Below are positions 49,298 through 59,631 of a stretch of DNA of 64,000 nucleotides, in pieces. Location of the stretch: NCBI RefSeq assembly GCF_004342115.1, contig NZ_SMAC01000006.1:1-64000 (forward strand), read 5' to 3'. This stretch comes from Mannheimia haemolytica (GTDB lineage Bacteria; Pseudomonadota; Gammaproteobacteria; Enterobacterales; Pasteurellaceae). Within the stretch, counting starts at the first letter, position 1; every line of letters starts with the position of its first letter. The translations under genes were made by a program, and so were the position numbers. The notes beneath the pieces are model-generated. The model had not been told where the DNA came from. It made no database searches and saw nothing but the letters and a program-made list of their open reading frames with translations.

Positions 49298-49942
49298 TTA
49301 GATTTGACGATAAAATTTCTGTGCTTGGTTAAAAATTTTCTTGCGTGAAAATAAAAATTGCCAACGGCTTCCGCCGACTTGCTGCCACAAAATACCGGCT
49401 CGAATACCGGCTAGTAGCGAGGCTCGAATTTTATTCTGTATATCCGGGCGAACCAAGTAATCTTGCATTCCCATCACGTGAATTTTCGTACCTAACGGGC
49501 TGATAATATCGCTATAAATAGCGGCTAAATTGGCAATCATTTGATCTGCCATCATATTATCTTCATACAGGGCTAACTGGCGTTCCACTTGCTGTAAACG
49601 CTGGGCTAACTGTTGTTTTGCTTCAGGGTTTTTATTGAGTTTTTGGCTAAGGGCGAGCAGGCTTATCCAATAACGTCCGACTTCGGTATCTAATTTGCCG
49701 TTACCGCCGCCAGTTTGAGCTAATGCGGTTTCTAAGCCCATTTTTAAATGGGAAAGATCATCGCCAAATACACTTAACGTTGATTCCGGCTGAGTGATTA
49801 ACAGGCTTTCTAAAGCACACTTAAAAGCCTCTCTGTCTGCCATGCCTTTATGTGCAAATTGTTGCACTAACGTCGCCGCTTGGCAAACGCCGGCATAAGC
49901 AAGGGTAATATCGTGGTAATCCGCCATCTCTGTAAAATTCAA
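49298..49942 (-). CDS. hflD: HflD, high-frequency lysogenisation protein homologue
   Basis: A membrane-associated protein of 214 residues. In E. coli it sequesters phage lambda CII and its loss raises lysogenisation; the host function is uncertain. The sequence has the family segments ADYHDITLAYAGVCQAATLVQ, ALAQTGGGNGKLDTEVGRYW and MGMQDYLVRPDIQNKIRASLLAG. It immediately precedes purB. Assignment rests on these segments and on the neighbour. Confidence 0.93.
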   Translation of the reverse strand: MNFTEMADYHDITLAYAGVCQAATLVQQFAHKGMADREAFKCALESLLITQPESTLSVFGDDLSHLKMGLETALAQTGGGNGKLDTEVGRYWISLLALSQKLNKNPEAKQQLAQRLQQVERQLALYEDNMMADQMIANLAAIYSDIISPLGTKIHVMGMQDYLVRPDIQNKIRASLLAGIRAGILWQQVGGSRWQFLFSRKKIFNQAQKFYRQI

Positions 49943-49995
49943 TATGATAAAACATTAGTGGGAATATAGCATTTTTTCAGCTTCTTTTGAATGGC

Positions 49996-50032
49996 AAAAG
50001 GCATTTATTCTATTGAAAAATAAATGCCTTTT
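49996..50032 (-). terminator. Terminator after cydC
   Basis: AAAAGGCATTTATT and AATAAATGCCTTTT pair perfectly over 14 bp around a 9-base loop. On the minus strand the stem ends in a short T run. It lies directly after the cydC stop and before hflD. Confidence 0.8.
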
Positions 50033-50034
50033 CA

Positions 50035-51723
50035 TTAATACGCAATTTGCTGCAAAAACCATCCTACCAATCGCCCATTATCTATTCGATAAACCACATC
50101 AAATTTATCCAGTCCGCTTTGGCGGTGAGTGATCATAATTAAGGTGCGATCACAGCAGTGAGTCAAAATTAGGTTTATAATCTGCTGTTCGGTTTCTCTG
50201 TCCAGTCCTTCTGTTGGCTCATCAAGTAAGACTAATTCAGCAGAACTCAGGAGCAAACGGGCAAGCCCTAAACGGCGTTGTTCGCCACCGGAAAGCGGTC
50301 TGCCGCCCTCGCCTAACCATAAATTCAAGCCGTCTATTTCAAGCAAATGCCCTAAGCCTACTTTTCTTACTACTTCTTGCATTTGCTCATCTGTAGCTTG
50401 AGCATTCCCCATTAATAAATTATCTTTTAGGGTTTGGCTAAAAATATGCACTCGTTGGCTTAAGGTAACTAATTTTGAGCGTAACATCGGCTCTGAATAT
50501 TCGTCAATTTTACAATTATTCAGCCAAATTTGACCGCTTGTAGGGTCGTAGTTTCGGTTTAACAGTTGGAATATGGTCGATTTTCCGCTCCCTGTTTTAC
50601 CTAAGATTGCCACTTTCTGCCCTTTTAATACCTCAAAGGAAAGATTATTTAGTACGTTTTGCTCGCCGTAATAAGCAAAGCTCACGTTTTCAAAGCGTAC
50701 AAGCGGTTGATTTTGGCTCAAATTTTGCCATTCTGCCTTGCTACCAAATGTTACATTAGGCTGTTGTTCGGTAATTTCACTAATCCGCTCGGCGGCGGTA
50801 ATCACTTGCCCTAAATGCAAAAAGGCGATACCAATCGGGGAAAGAATCTCCGCCGATGCCATTACACAGAAAATCACTAACGCAATTAAGGCTTCAGGGT
50901 ATTTTGCAGTGGGCACATTAATCGAAGTTGAAACCAAATAGATCACCACACAAGTCAAAATGCCGTTGGATAACATTATCAAGCTATTTGATAAGCCGGA
51001 CAGTCGGCTTTCTTTGCTTTGAGCGTTCAGCCATTGGTGTTCAGTTTGCTGTAGTTTTTCGCTCATTTGGTTCAAGTTGCCAAAGAGTAAAAATTCTGCA
51101 TTTAACTGTACCCACTCAATAAATTGGCTGCGGTAATTTGCTCGGCTTTGTATTGCATTACGCCCTAATTTCAAACCCAATCGATAAAATACGGTAGGAA
51201 TAACGGCAAGCAATACCAATAGTGTGCCGCAAATGATCAGCATTAATGGCACGGAAACAAAAGAAAGCCCGATTGCCATAAATGCAATAATCATCACTGC
51301 ACTGACAAAAGGCGAGACTAAATTCAGATATAGGGTGTCTAACGTATCCACATCTGCCACCAAGCGGTTTAACAATTCGCTGTTTCTAAAGCGATTTAGC
51401 CCGCTTGGACTCAGTGGAATCAATTTTTTAAAGACGCTAGCACGCAAATTCGCCAATACCCGAAAAGTCGCATCGTGGGTGACTAAACGTTCAAAGTAAC
51501 GTGAAATTGTCCGCCCTACTGCCAACCCTCTCACCCCCGATGAAGGGTAGAAAAAGTTAAAAATAAGCGCATTGCCGGCTAGAAATGAGGCAGCTAAAAA
51601 CCAACCGGAAAGGCTGAGCAAACCGATACTTGCCGCTAATCCTAAAATTGCCAGCACAACACCTAATAATAGTCGCCCAAAATGGGTTTGGTAGAGAGCA
51701 AAAAACGGGAACAACGATTTCAT
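50035..51723 (-). CDS. cydC: Thiol/heme-linked ABC exporter subunit CydC
   Basis: One half of the heterodimeric CydDC ABC transporter that exports glutathione and cysteine to the periplasm and is needed for cytochrome bd assembly. The protein is 562 residues. Six membrane segments lie in the first 300 residues, followed by an ATPase with Walker A ILGKTGSGKSTI near 370, signature LSGGEQRRLGLAR near 475 and Walker B LVLLDEPTEGLD near 497. Its start overlaps the stop of cydD by one base, so the subunits are coupled. Confidence 0.95.
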   Translation of the reverse strand: MKSLFPFFALYQTHFGRLLLGVVLAILGLAASIGLLSLSGWFLAASFLAGNALIFNFFYPSSGVRGLAVGRTISRYFERLVTHDATFRVLANLRASVFKKLIPLSPSGLNRFRNSELLNRLVADVDTLDTLYLNLVSPFVSAVMIIAFMAIGLSFVSVPLMLIICGTLLVLLAVIPTVFYRLGLKLGRNAIQSRANYRSQFIEWVQLNAEFLLFGNLNQMSEKLQQTEHQWLNAQSKESRLSGLSNSLIMLSNGILTCVVIYLVSTSINVPTAKYPEALIALVIFCVMASAEILSPIGIAFLHLGQVITAAERISEITEQQPNVTFGSKAEWQNLSQNQPLVRFENVSFAYYGEQNVLNNLSFEVLKGQKVAILGKTGSGKSTIFQLLNRNYDPTSGQIWLNNCKIDEYSEPMLRSKLVTLSQRVHIFSQTLKDNLLMGNAQATDEQMQEVVRKVGLGHLLEIDGLNLWLGEGGRPLSGGEQRRLGLARLLLSSAELVLLDEPTEGLDRETEQQIINLILTHCCDRTLIMITHRQSGLDKFDVVYRIDNGRLVGWFLQQIAY

Positions 51724-53489
51724 TAGATTTCTCCCTGATGCACTAATTCATTATGTAATAATTCCGCAAAAAAGCCGGTGTGTTCTAATTCAGTGAAACG
51801 ACCTTTCTGAATGATTTGCCCTTGTTTCATCACCCAAATTTCATCGCATTGGGTTAAATCTTCCACTCGATGAGTAATCATTAGCGTTGTTTGCTCTCGG
51901 CTGAGATTATGCAGAGCGGCTAACACTTGCTGTTCCGAATCCATATCAAGGCTTGCAGTCGGCTCGTCTAACAGTAATAATTCGTACGGGCGAAGCAACG
52001 CTCGTGCAATCGCAATCCGCTGTGCTTGCCCGCCAGAGATACCGATATTACTGTCTTGCACTTGATGCTCCAACCCTAAACGTGCCACAAATTCATCGGC
52101 TTTTGAAAGCTGTAATGCCTTGGCTAATTCAGAATCTGTCGCATTAGGGTTGCCTATTAAAATATTCTCTTTCAAACTGCCATGCATTAATTGCGGATTT
52201 TGCCCCACCCACGCTAATTTCGCTCGCCATTGGCTTAAATTTAAATCTCGCAGTTCGGTGCCGTTAATCGTAACCGACCCTTCATAAGGCAAGAAACCAA
52301 GTAACATATTCATTAATGAACTTTTTCCTGCACCACTTTGCCCAACCAAAGCGATATGTTGGTGTGCATTCAACTCGAAATTTAACGCTTGGGTTAAGGC
52401 TTTGCCTTGTGGTGAGAAGATCACGCAATCTTTGGCTTGAATCACAAGCGGTTGATTTTCAACATTTTTTTGTAAATTGCCACCTTGCGTTTTCACCTTT
52501 TCTTTTAAGAAAGTTTCGATATTATCTGCGGCACTAATCGCTGCTGCCTTGTCGTGATAAAACACGCCAAGTTCACGCATCGGTTGGTAAAACTCAGGTG
52601 CCATCATTAGACAAAAGAAGCCGATAAATAAGGTCACGCCCGTACCATAATAGCCAAAATCCAGCTCACCTAAAAAAATAAAGCCAAAATAGACCGCCGT
52701 CACCGCAATCGATACCGCCGTGAAAAACTCCAATACCGCAGAGGATAAAAACGCCATTTTTAGTACGTCCATCGTACTGATTCGGAAATCTTCGGTGCTT
52801 TGGTAGATTTGTTCAGTCTGCTTTTCCGCTTGCCCAAATAAGCGAATGGTTTCTAAACCTTTTAATTTATCTAAGAACTGTCCGCTAATACGGGAAAGAA
52901 TGCCGATATTACGCTGATTTGCCTCCACTGCTTTCATTCCGGCTAAAATCATAAATAAAGGTAATAATGGCATTGTTGCAAATAAAATAGCCCCTGCTGC
53001 CCAGTTAATCGGGAATACAAAACAGAGGATCAGTAATGGCACTATCAGCGATAAAAATTGCTGTGGCAAATAGCGTGCGTAGAAATTATGTAGATTTTCC
53101 ACCTGCTCGAGCATTAAGGTTGCCCAGCTGCCCGCCGGTTTTTGTTGAATGCTCATCGGCCCGACTGCTTCCATTTTGGCTAGAATTTGGCGGCGAAGAT
53201 GTAAACGCAAGGTTTGCCCTGCTTTGAAACCGACACGCTCACGCAGAAAAATGAAGAATGCTCTGGCAGCAAAACAACAGAATAAGAGCATAATTTCAAC
53301 CAGAAAGCTATTCGGTGACTGCTTTCCGATAAGCATTTTGTCTAACATTGTGGCAATCAGCCACATCTGTCCAATCATACATAAACTACTGAAACTCCCT
53401 AACAGTATGTTTAAGTGCATATATTTTTTGATGACTTTTTGCTGACTTTTAAGCCATTTTTGTAATTCGCGTTGGCGTTGTTTTTCCAT
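51723..53489 (-). CDS. cydD: Thiol/heme-linked ABC exporter subunit CydD
   Basis: The partner half of the CydDC exporter, 588 residues. Six membrane helices (about residues 20-320) are followed by an ATPase with Walker A VGQSGAGKSSLMN near 385, signature ISGGQAQRIAIAR near 490 and Walker B LLLLDEPTASLD near 510. RRFLREQ-like coupling helices and the GFKAGQTLRLHLR segment are typical of CydD. It is the first gene of the cydDC operon; tamB lies upstream behind a terminator. Confidence 0.95.
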   Translation of the reverse strand: MEKQRQRELQKWLKSQQKVIKKYMHLNILLGSFSSLCMIGQMWLIATMLDKMLIGKQSPNSFLVEIMLLFCCFAARAFFIFLRERVGFKAGQTLRLHLRRQILAKMEAVGPMSIQQKPAGSWATLMLEQVENLHNFYARYLPQQFLSLIVPLLILCFVFPINWAAGAILFATMPLLPLFMILAGMKAVEANQRNIGILSRISGQFLDKLKGLETIRLFGQAEKQTEQIYQSTEDFRISTMDVLKMAFLSSAVLEFFTAVSIAVTAVYFGFIFLGELDFGYYGTGVTLFIGFFCLMMAPEFYQPMRELGVFYHDKAAAISAADNIETFLKEKVKTQGGNLQKNVENQPLVIQAKDCVIFSPQGKALTQALNFELNAHQHIALVGQSGAGKSSLMNMLLGFLPYEGSVTINGTELRDLNLSQWRAKLAWVGQNPQLMHGSLKENILIGNPNATDSELAKALQLSKADEFVARLGLEHQVQDSNIGISGGQAQRIAIARALLRPYELLLLDEPTASLDMDSEQQVLAALHNLSREQTTLMITHRVEDLTQCDEIWVMKQGQIIQKGRFTELEHTGFFAELLHNELVHQGEI

Positions 53490-53556
53490 AATTTTGTCAA
53501 TTTTTTTGTTTTTTCAACCGCTTGTAAATCGGGTTTGCCATTCTACTATAAAGCAA

Positions 53557-53590
53557 AAAGGTTGTTAATGGCGAAACATTAACAACCTTT
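53557..53590 (-). terminator. Terminator after tamB
   Basis: AAAGGTTGTTAATG-GCGAAA-CATTAACAACCTTT is a perfect 14-bp stem. On the minus strand it is followed by TTTGCTTT. It separates tamB from cydD. Confidence 0.85.
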
Positions 53591-53603
53591 CATTCAGCCT
53601 TAA

Positions 53604-56600
53604 CTAGAATAGCTCGTCAAATTCAAAGCGATACATTAAATCTACCGCTTGGTTAATACTTGAGACCCATTGTAAGTACAATCTTGGCGTTAAATTATAG
53701 CGTAAGGTTAATTCGGTAAGCGGTGCAAAAATGCCCACGCCATACTTCACTCTGAATTTAGGGGCAAGGCTGGCACTTACTTCTACTTTGGTGTTATCGC
53801 CAATACCTGCGGTGGTCACGCTTAAATCTTTGAGTCCGAAAGTGCTACCAACATCACCCACCAATTTACTGCTTTTTGATAAGCTCATACTGAGTAATGC
53901 CGCTGCGACTGCATTACTGGAGCTGGTATCGCCACTGCTTTCCAATGAACGACCAGTTAAAATATAGGAAAGTGCTTCATTTTGCGACATTGCCGGATCA
54001 GAGAATACTTTTACCGTTGGATTGTCTGCCAAACCGGTCACTCTTACCCCAGCTGTAATGGTCGGATCTTCCATTGCCTCCGGATTGCGTATAGCTTCAA
54101 TATCTAAGGTTGGCTGAGACGGTGAGCCGGCAAAACTAATATCACCTTTACGAATCAGCAAGTCTTGACCATAAGCGGCAAATCGTCCTTCACGCAAATG
54201 AACTTGCCCGTAAAGCCCTAAACCTTGTTTGCCTTGTCTGACAGACAATAAGCCATTCACGTTACTGTTTAAACCATAGGCTTTGAGTTTGACATCATTA
54301 CCGATGTTAATCTTAATATCTGCATTAATTGCCATTCCACCTGAGGTTTGAGCCGGAATATTACGTTGGCTAAACGGCACTTTATTTTTCACAGAGCCGT
54401 CCATAATCACCTCATCTCCACTTACACTGACCGCACTTTCAGGTAACTGCTCGACTTCAATTCTTGCCCAAGGGATATCTACATTTCCACTTAAGGTTAA
54501 AAGAGTTGGCGTTGCCGTCACTTGAATATCCGGGCTAACTGCCACTTTTGCGATATTAGGAATATCCACTTGGAAACGGTTAGCTTGAGCGTGAACCCGT
54601 GTTTTCCACGCATTTAGATCTCGCCAGTCTGCATCACCCTCCAAACGCAGTTCGCTTTGTTTGGTTTGTAATTTACCGCTTAAAGTCGATGTTGCCCCGT
54701 GGAAATTCATTGCTAAATTCCCACCTGTAATATCAAACGGCATTGTAACAGAGCGAGCTTTTAACTCTGTAACGTTTAGATTTCCGTGCAATAACGGAGA
54801 GGTTGCGGTGCCGCTCACGGTAAGACGAGCATTCACATTGCCATCAACCGAATCGCCCCGTTCAAGTAGCGGTCGAATCAGCTTTAAGCTTAATTGGTCA
54901 AGATGAATATTGCCGGATAACGCACGAGCCTTACTTAAATCTTTCATCACTAAATCAGTCGAAAGTCTGCCGTTATTTTCGACCCTTAAATCAGATTTAA
55001 GGGTTAAATTATTGTCAGACATTTTCAGATCAATTTTAAGCGGTGAAACGGTGAGTGGGAAACTTTTTCCCCCCTCCATTTTTTGAATAAATTTAATCGC
55101 ATTAGAGGTTAAATCCAGATTCACTTGAGGCTGTTTGTTTTTAAACCAAGCTGCATCGCCTTTGGCATTCACAATCCCTGAAAGCTGGCTGTTTTTCTCC
55201 AAAAATTGTTGCAATACCGCTAAATCAAAGTTACGGATTTCAAAAGGCACTTTACCCTCAACACCGGCATTAAATGCAGTCGGGAAACAAAGATTAATTT
55301 TCCGGTTATGCCAACAATGTGCGGAAATATTGGCGTTAATGGCTTTATTGTCATATTTCACATTCACTGCTTTATCTGCTTGGAATTGACCAAACTCGGT
55401 GGATTGAATCGAAACTTGGCTTAATTGCCCTTCCCAAATTTCTTTCAAACGGTCAAATTTTCCAGAAATTTGCAAATCAGCACCAACCGGATTGCCTTTT
55501 GCACTTAATTTCAAGCTATGATTTTCTTCATTTCCTTTTAGCAATAAAGTGGCATTTTCCACTTTGATTTCATTATAGGCAAATTGACGTAACCCCAAGG
55601 TTAAATCCCCTTGAATGGTTTTCTCAGTGGTAATTTTGCCTTTTGCGGTTAAATTTTGCAGTTTAAATTGCTCATAGCCTACATTTGAGGCCACTAAATC
55701 TAAATCAATGTTAGGTTCTGAAACCTTACCCGATAATTTGGCATTACCATTCACGCTGGCTTTTAAATTCGGCACTAACCCTTGCAAATTAGGGGCTTTA
55801 ATATCCGCATAGAAATCAGATTTTTCGCCTAACACGCCTTTTAAATCGATCTTATTTTCACCATACACCAGCGATAAGCCCGGAACATCTAAAAGTTGTT
55901 GATGATCGGCTTTTAAATTACCGCTTAAGTGTAGATTTTTCTGTAATAACGAACCTTTAATATCAATATTCGAGACGTCCGCTTTCCATCCGCTAGCTGA
56001 ATTGCCCCGTCCTGCATAACCTTCGGAAGATAAAGAACCGGACAATACCGCCGGCCAGTCTGCCAGTAGGGATTTAGTGTTAATATGCTGAAGTTTCAAA
56101 TTTGAACGCCACGCAACGCCCTCGCTCCAATCCACTAAACCGTCGATCTTCGCCGTACCTTCCAGCGTATTGAGACTTAAATCTTGTATATTAAAATGGG
56201 TTAATTCCCCTTTGCCAGTTAAACTAGCCGAGCTTGCAGGCACGCCCATTCCTTTGGCACTGACTTTAGCCTCCAAAGCGTAATCCAGGAGATTGCCATT
56301 AAGCCTCATGGCGATATTCTCTAAACTCAGCACATCACCATTTTGCTGAGGAGCAAACGGATAACGCATTGACTCACTCTTCAGCGATAAATCAAAGGGA
56401 GTTTTCGCCTGAGCCAGTGCAACATTGCCCTCCAACGAGGCGCTAATTGCACCAGCCGTCTTCACTTTTAGGCTGGTTTTGTCATATAGCTCACCGGAAA
56501 GAGAGGCTTCAATTTGATTGAACGGCAATTTTACTTTCGCCGTTTTTGCCTCGTGACCACTTAGCGTCCAACTTAGCGGATAATTATCTTGTAACGATAA

Positions 56601-57704
56601 AGAACCGCTTGCGGTTAGATCCCCTTGGTCGCTTTTGAAATCTAAACTTTTTAGGTTGATATGCTGATCTTTTGCTTGAGCCTGAAGCTGTAAAGAGGCA
56701 ACATTTAACAATGAGATCGGCTCAATCAAATTCCCTTTTTCATCTTTAGCTTTTTGAGCAATCGCTACATTCGCAATATCAATCTGTTCAATATTGAGAT
56801 CAAGAGGCAAACTAAAGCGAATATTTTTATCCAATAACGGCTGTGCTAATTGTGCTTTAATCGCTGCCCAATCCACTTTATTATCCACCTGTTCGGCCTG
56901 TGCAACAGTTTTTCTCTGTAATTGGTGAAAGCCCTCTACGACTTTTTCACTGGTTTTTTCCACCACCGCCTCTTGAATCACTTTATCAGCAATCTCTTGT
57001 GGATTTGTCGCTGATAACGCCTCTGTTTTTGCATTTTTTTGTGCAAAATCGACCGCTTGTTCAGTATCAGTTTCGTCTAACTTTAAGGCTAAAAGCAGAT
57101 TTAGCCCCTCTAACTGTGTCGGGTGAACGGTAATAGCCCGCCCTTTACCAGAAAGTGCAGTGTGGAAATGATTAAGATGAATATCCATATCATCAACTTT
57201 GACCTTGATATTCTCTAAATTGATATTTTGAGCTGAAATCCCCAATGGCAAATTTAATTCGGTGAAAGGTTCGGTCTCTTCTTTTGGCTGAGAAGGGGGT
57301 AATTTAGTCGTATCAATCAACACCTCTGTATCTTTAAGGCTGAGATTATTCAAACACATTTCATAGTGGAGCAAGCAGCTAAAACCAATATGCAGATCTG
57401 CTTGCCCAACCGTTACATTCACACCGTCCATCACAAATCGGGCATCAGAAAGCTGTAACCCATCTTGCAGGCTACCTTGCACTTGCCCAAGTTGTAATGG
57501 CTCTACGAATTTATCTACCCAGCTTAACACTTTACGTTGCCCGTAACCTGTGCATAGAAAGAGAATGGCGAGTAAAAGTAGAATAAACGTCAGACAAAAG
57601 CCGTGCTTCAAAAACCGCCACTTTGATTTTTTAGGCTGTGTTGCTTGTGGCTCTTGTGCTGAGTCCGTTTGATTTGTGGCTGTTTGTTTATTTTCGTCAG
57701 TCAT
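53604..57704 (-). CDS. tamB: TamB, inner-membrane bridge protein of the TAM system
   Basis: A large AsmA-like protein of 1366 residues that spans the periplasm and works with TamA; current views include lipid transport to the outer membrane and help in folding of outer-membrane proteins. One N-terminal membrane anchor (about residues 35-58) precedes a long beta-rich region of repeated short strands. The C-terminal DUF490 domain is visible in GDISFAGSPSQPTLDIEAIR near 1200, NEALSYILTGRSLESS near 1260 and a final LYLQWVSSINQAVDLMYRFEFDEL. It is 80 bp after tamA. Confidence 0.95.
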   Translation of the reverse strand: MTDENKQTATNQTDSAQEPQATQPKKSKWRFLKHGFCLTFILLLLAILFLCTGYGQRKVLSWVDKFVEPLQLGQVQGSLQDGLQLSDARFVMDGVNVTVGQADLHIGFSCLLHYEMCLNNLSLKDTEVLIDTTKLPPSQPKEETEPFTELNLPLGISAQNINLENIKVKVDDMDIHLNHFHTALSGKGRAITVHPTQLEGLNLLLALKLDETDTEQAVDFAQKNAKTEALSATNPQEIADKVIQEAVVEKTSEKVVEGFHQLQRKTVAQAEQVDNKVDWAAIKAQLAQPLLDKNIRFSLPLDLNIEQIDIANVAIAQKAKDEKGNLIEPISLLNVASLQLQAQAKDQHINLKSLDFKSDQGDLTASGSLSLQDNYPLSWTLSGHEAKTAKVKLPFNQIEASLSGELYDKTSLKVKTAGAISASLEGNVALAQAKTPFDLSLKSESMRYPFAPQQNGDVLSLENIAMRLNGNLLDYALEAKVSAKGMGVPASSASLTGKGELTHFNIQDLSLNTLEGTAKIDGLVDWSEGVAWRSNLKLQHINTKSLLADWPAVLSGSLSSEGYAGRGNSASGWKADVSNIDIKGSLLQKNLHLSGNLKADHQQLLDVPGLSLVYGENKIDLKGVLGEKSDFYADIKAPNLQGLVPNLKASVNGNAKLSGKVSEPNIDLDLVASNVGYEQFKLQNLTAKGKITTEKTIQGDLTLGLRQFAYNEIKVENATLLLKGNEENHSLKLSAKGNPVGADLQISGKFDRLKEIWEGQLSQVSIQSTEFGQFQADKAVNVKYDNKAINANISAHCWHNRKINLCFPTAFNAGVEGKVPFEIRNFDLAVLQQFLEKNSQLSGIVNAKGDAAWFKNKQPQVNLDLTSNAIKFIQKMEGGKSFPLTVSPLKIDLKMSDNNLTLKSDLRVENNGRLSTDLVMKDLSKARALSGNIHLDQLSLKLIRPLLERGDSVDGNVNARLTVSGTATSPLLHGNLNVTELKARSVTMPFDITGGNLAMNFHGATSTLSGKLQTKQSELRLEGDADWRDLNAWKTRVHAQANRFQVDIPNIAKVAVSPDIQVTATPTLLTLSGNVDIPWARIEVEQLPESAVSVSGDEVIMDGSVKNKVPFSQRNIPAQTSGGMAINADIKINIGNDVKLKAYGLNSNVNGLLSVRQGKQGLGLYGQVHLREGRFAAYGQDLLIRKGDISFAGSPSQPTLDIEAIRNPEAMEDPTITAGVRVTGLADNPTVKVFSDPAMSQNEALSYILTGRSLESSGDTSSSNAVAAALLSMSLSKSSKLVGDVGSTFGLKDLSVTTAGIGDNTKVEVSASLAPKFRVKYGVGIFAPLTELTLRYNLTPRLYLQWVSSINQAVDLMYRFEFDELF

Positions 57705-57784
57705 AATCGTGCATATTTATGAGGTGATAAAAAGTAAACAAGCGGTATGCGAAATTTTACTGAAATTCGACCGCTTGTTTTCAT

Positions 57785-59620
57785 TTACAGATCGGAACCT
57801 AAACCAATATAAATTTGTATTCCTTTGGAATTATCTGGTGATTTTACCGGCGTGGCGACATCAAATTTAATCGCCCCGATAGGTGATGCCCAACGCACCC
57901 CTAAGCCCGTACCGTAGTAGAGATCCTGAGTTTTGAATTTATTCGATGCCAAGCCTGCATCATAAAAAATTGCACCCCACCAATTAGGGTAAACCTGATA
58001 CTGATATTCTACTGTGCCTGTGGCTAAATGAGAGCCTCCGACACGTTTGCCATTACTCGGATCACGAGGGGAAATATCCTTATAGCCAAAGCCCCGCACA
58101 CTCATATCGCCACCGGCAAAATAGCGTAACGCCGGTGGAATACGTTCAAATTGATTGGCTTTCAAATACCCCAACTCCGCCCTTAAATAGAACCGATGGT
58201 TATCAAAGTAAGTTCTCGCCCAAGATGTCGAGGCTTTATAACTATAAAAGTTTACATCTGAACCTACTGCACGACTCCCCCAGTTTACCGTTAATTTTTG
58301 TGTATCCCCCCATAATGGGTAAGGCTTGCCATCTGTTCTGGTTCGATTCAATGATGCCGTTGGGTAAACTAATAAGGTTTTAAATCGATCATTAGCTTGA
58401 GTAAAAGAATCGTAACGGGCTTTTAAACCAACAGAAAATGACCAACCGGTTTCGTGAGTCCAGAAACGTTGTAAGCCAAGGGTGGCAGCGGTTGATTTTG
58501 TATCGTTTTGATCTTCGTTTTCTAAAGTGCCGGATAATTGGTAATAATAATGTAGCGGATCTTCTCTAAGTGGAATATTATAACCAAATTCAAATGTCTG
58601 CTCCGGCTTAGAAACGTACGTTCGGCTTTCAATACTATGACCTCGGCTATTTAACCAAGGTTTCTTCCAGTTAAGCTGTAACCTTGGGCCAACTTCAGTT
58701 TCGTAGCCTATCCCAATTTCCACTTCATTGCGTTTTTTAGGCTGAAATAACACATTTAAATCCACTAATTTATCCTGTTCATTTAAATGTGGCTCAACCA
58801 TCACTGATGAAAACCAATTACTGGAAAGGTAATCTTGGGTTAAAATCGAAAGATCGTTAGCTAAATATGGCTCACCGGAATGAATTTTAAGAATATTTTG
58901 CAAATATTCTTCTTTGATTTGGCTATCAACAAACCGGATTTGTCCATAATGGTATCGTTTTCCGCTATCATAGCCTAAACGCCAATCCGCTTTATGATCG
59001 GTCGGATAAACTTCCAAACGGTGATAAAGCCAATGACCGTCAAAATACCCTTTACTAAAAGCGGTACTTTCAATATCACCTTTAAAATTATCATAGGTTT
59101 TATGGTTTAAACGACTACCTTGTTTTGGGGCTTTACTGACTAGATGAGCGAAATCTTCGTCCGTTTTTGCATCGCCTTGCAAAACAATATCGGTTTCATC
59201 AATTTTTACCGTCTCTTTATCTAGCTCAACATTTAATACTAAGAGCGGTTTCTTTCCCTCCTGAGGTAGCTGCACAAATTGGTATCGGCTATTATAATAG
59301 CCCAAGGCTCTCAGAGCTTTATCTACTGTGGTTTGCACCAAATATTGATAACGCTCTGAACCATCTGCATATTCATTGGCAATTTGATCTAAATATAGCT
59401 CCACATTTTTCTTGGCATCTTTATCCTGAATGCCTTTGACTTCTAAAGTGACTAATGGCTCTATTTCTGGCTCATCATCACTATCTTCCGCTAATTTTTC
59501 TTGCAGATTTTCAACTCGCTCACGATCTACGTCAGACAGCCTTTGCTCTTGATTTGCTTGTGCCATTGAAGAAAAAGCCACTAAACAGCAGAATGTTAAA
59601 AAATGTAGTTTTGTATTCAT
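57785..59620 (-). CDS. tamA: TamA, outer-membrane Omp85 protein
   Basis: The outer-membrane half of the TAM system. The protein is 611 residues with a signal peptide (MNTKLHFLTFCCLVAFSSMAQA), about three POTRA domains (residues 50-290) and a C-terminal 16-stranded barrel. The Omp85 lid-lock region is seen in YFAGGDMSVRGFGYKDISPR near 505, and the last strand ends in IQIYIGLGSDL. It is followed by tamB. An uptake signal pair at about 57737 and 57771 lies between tamA and tamB. Confidence 0.95.
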   Translation of the reverse strand: MNTKLHFLTFCCLVAFSSMAQANQEQRLSDVDRERVENLQEKLAEDSDDEPEIEPLVTLEVKGIQDKDAKKNVELYLDQIANEYADGSERYQYLVQTTVDKALRALGYYNSRYQFVQLPQEGKKPLLVLNVELDKETVKIDETDIVLQGDAKTDEDFAHLVSKAPKQGSRLNHKTYDNFKGDIESTAFSKGYFDGHWLYHRLEVYPTDHKADWRLGYDSGKRYHYGQIRFVDSQIKEEYLQNILKIHSGEPYLANDLSILTQDYLSSNWFSSVMVEPHLNEQDKLVDLNVLFQPKKRNEVEIGIGYETEVGPRLQLNWKKPWLNSRGHSIESRTYVSKPEQTFEFGYNIPLREDPLHYYYQLSGTLENEDQNDTKSTAATLGLQRFWTHETGWSFSVGLKARYDSFTQANDRFKTLLVYPTASLNRTRTDGKPYPLWGDTQKLTVNWGSRAVGSDVNFYSYKASTSWARTYFDNHRFYLRAELGYLKANQFERIPPALRYFAGGDMSVRGFGYKDISPRDPSNGKRVGGSHLATGTVEYQYQVYPNWWGAIFYDAGLASNKFKTQDLYYGTGLGVRWASPIGAIKFDVATPVKSPDNSKGIQIYIGLGSDL

Positions 59621-59631
59621 TAGTAACCTTT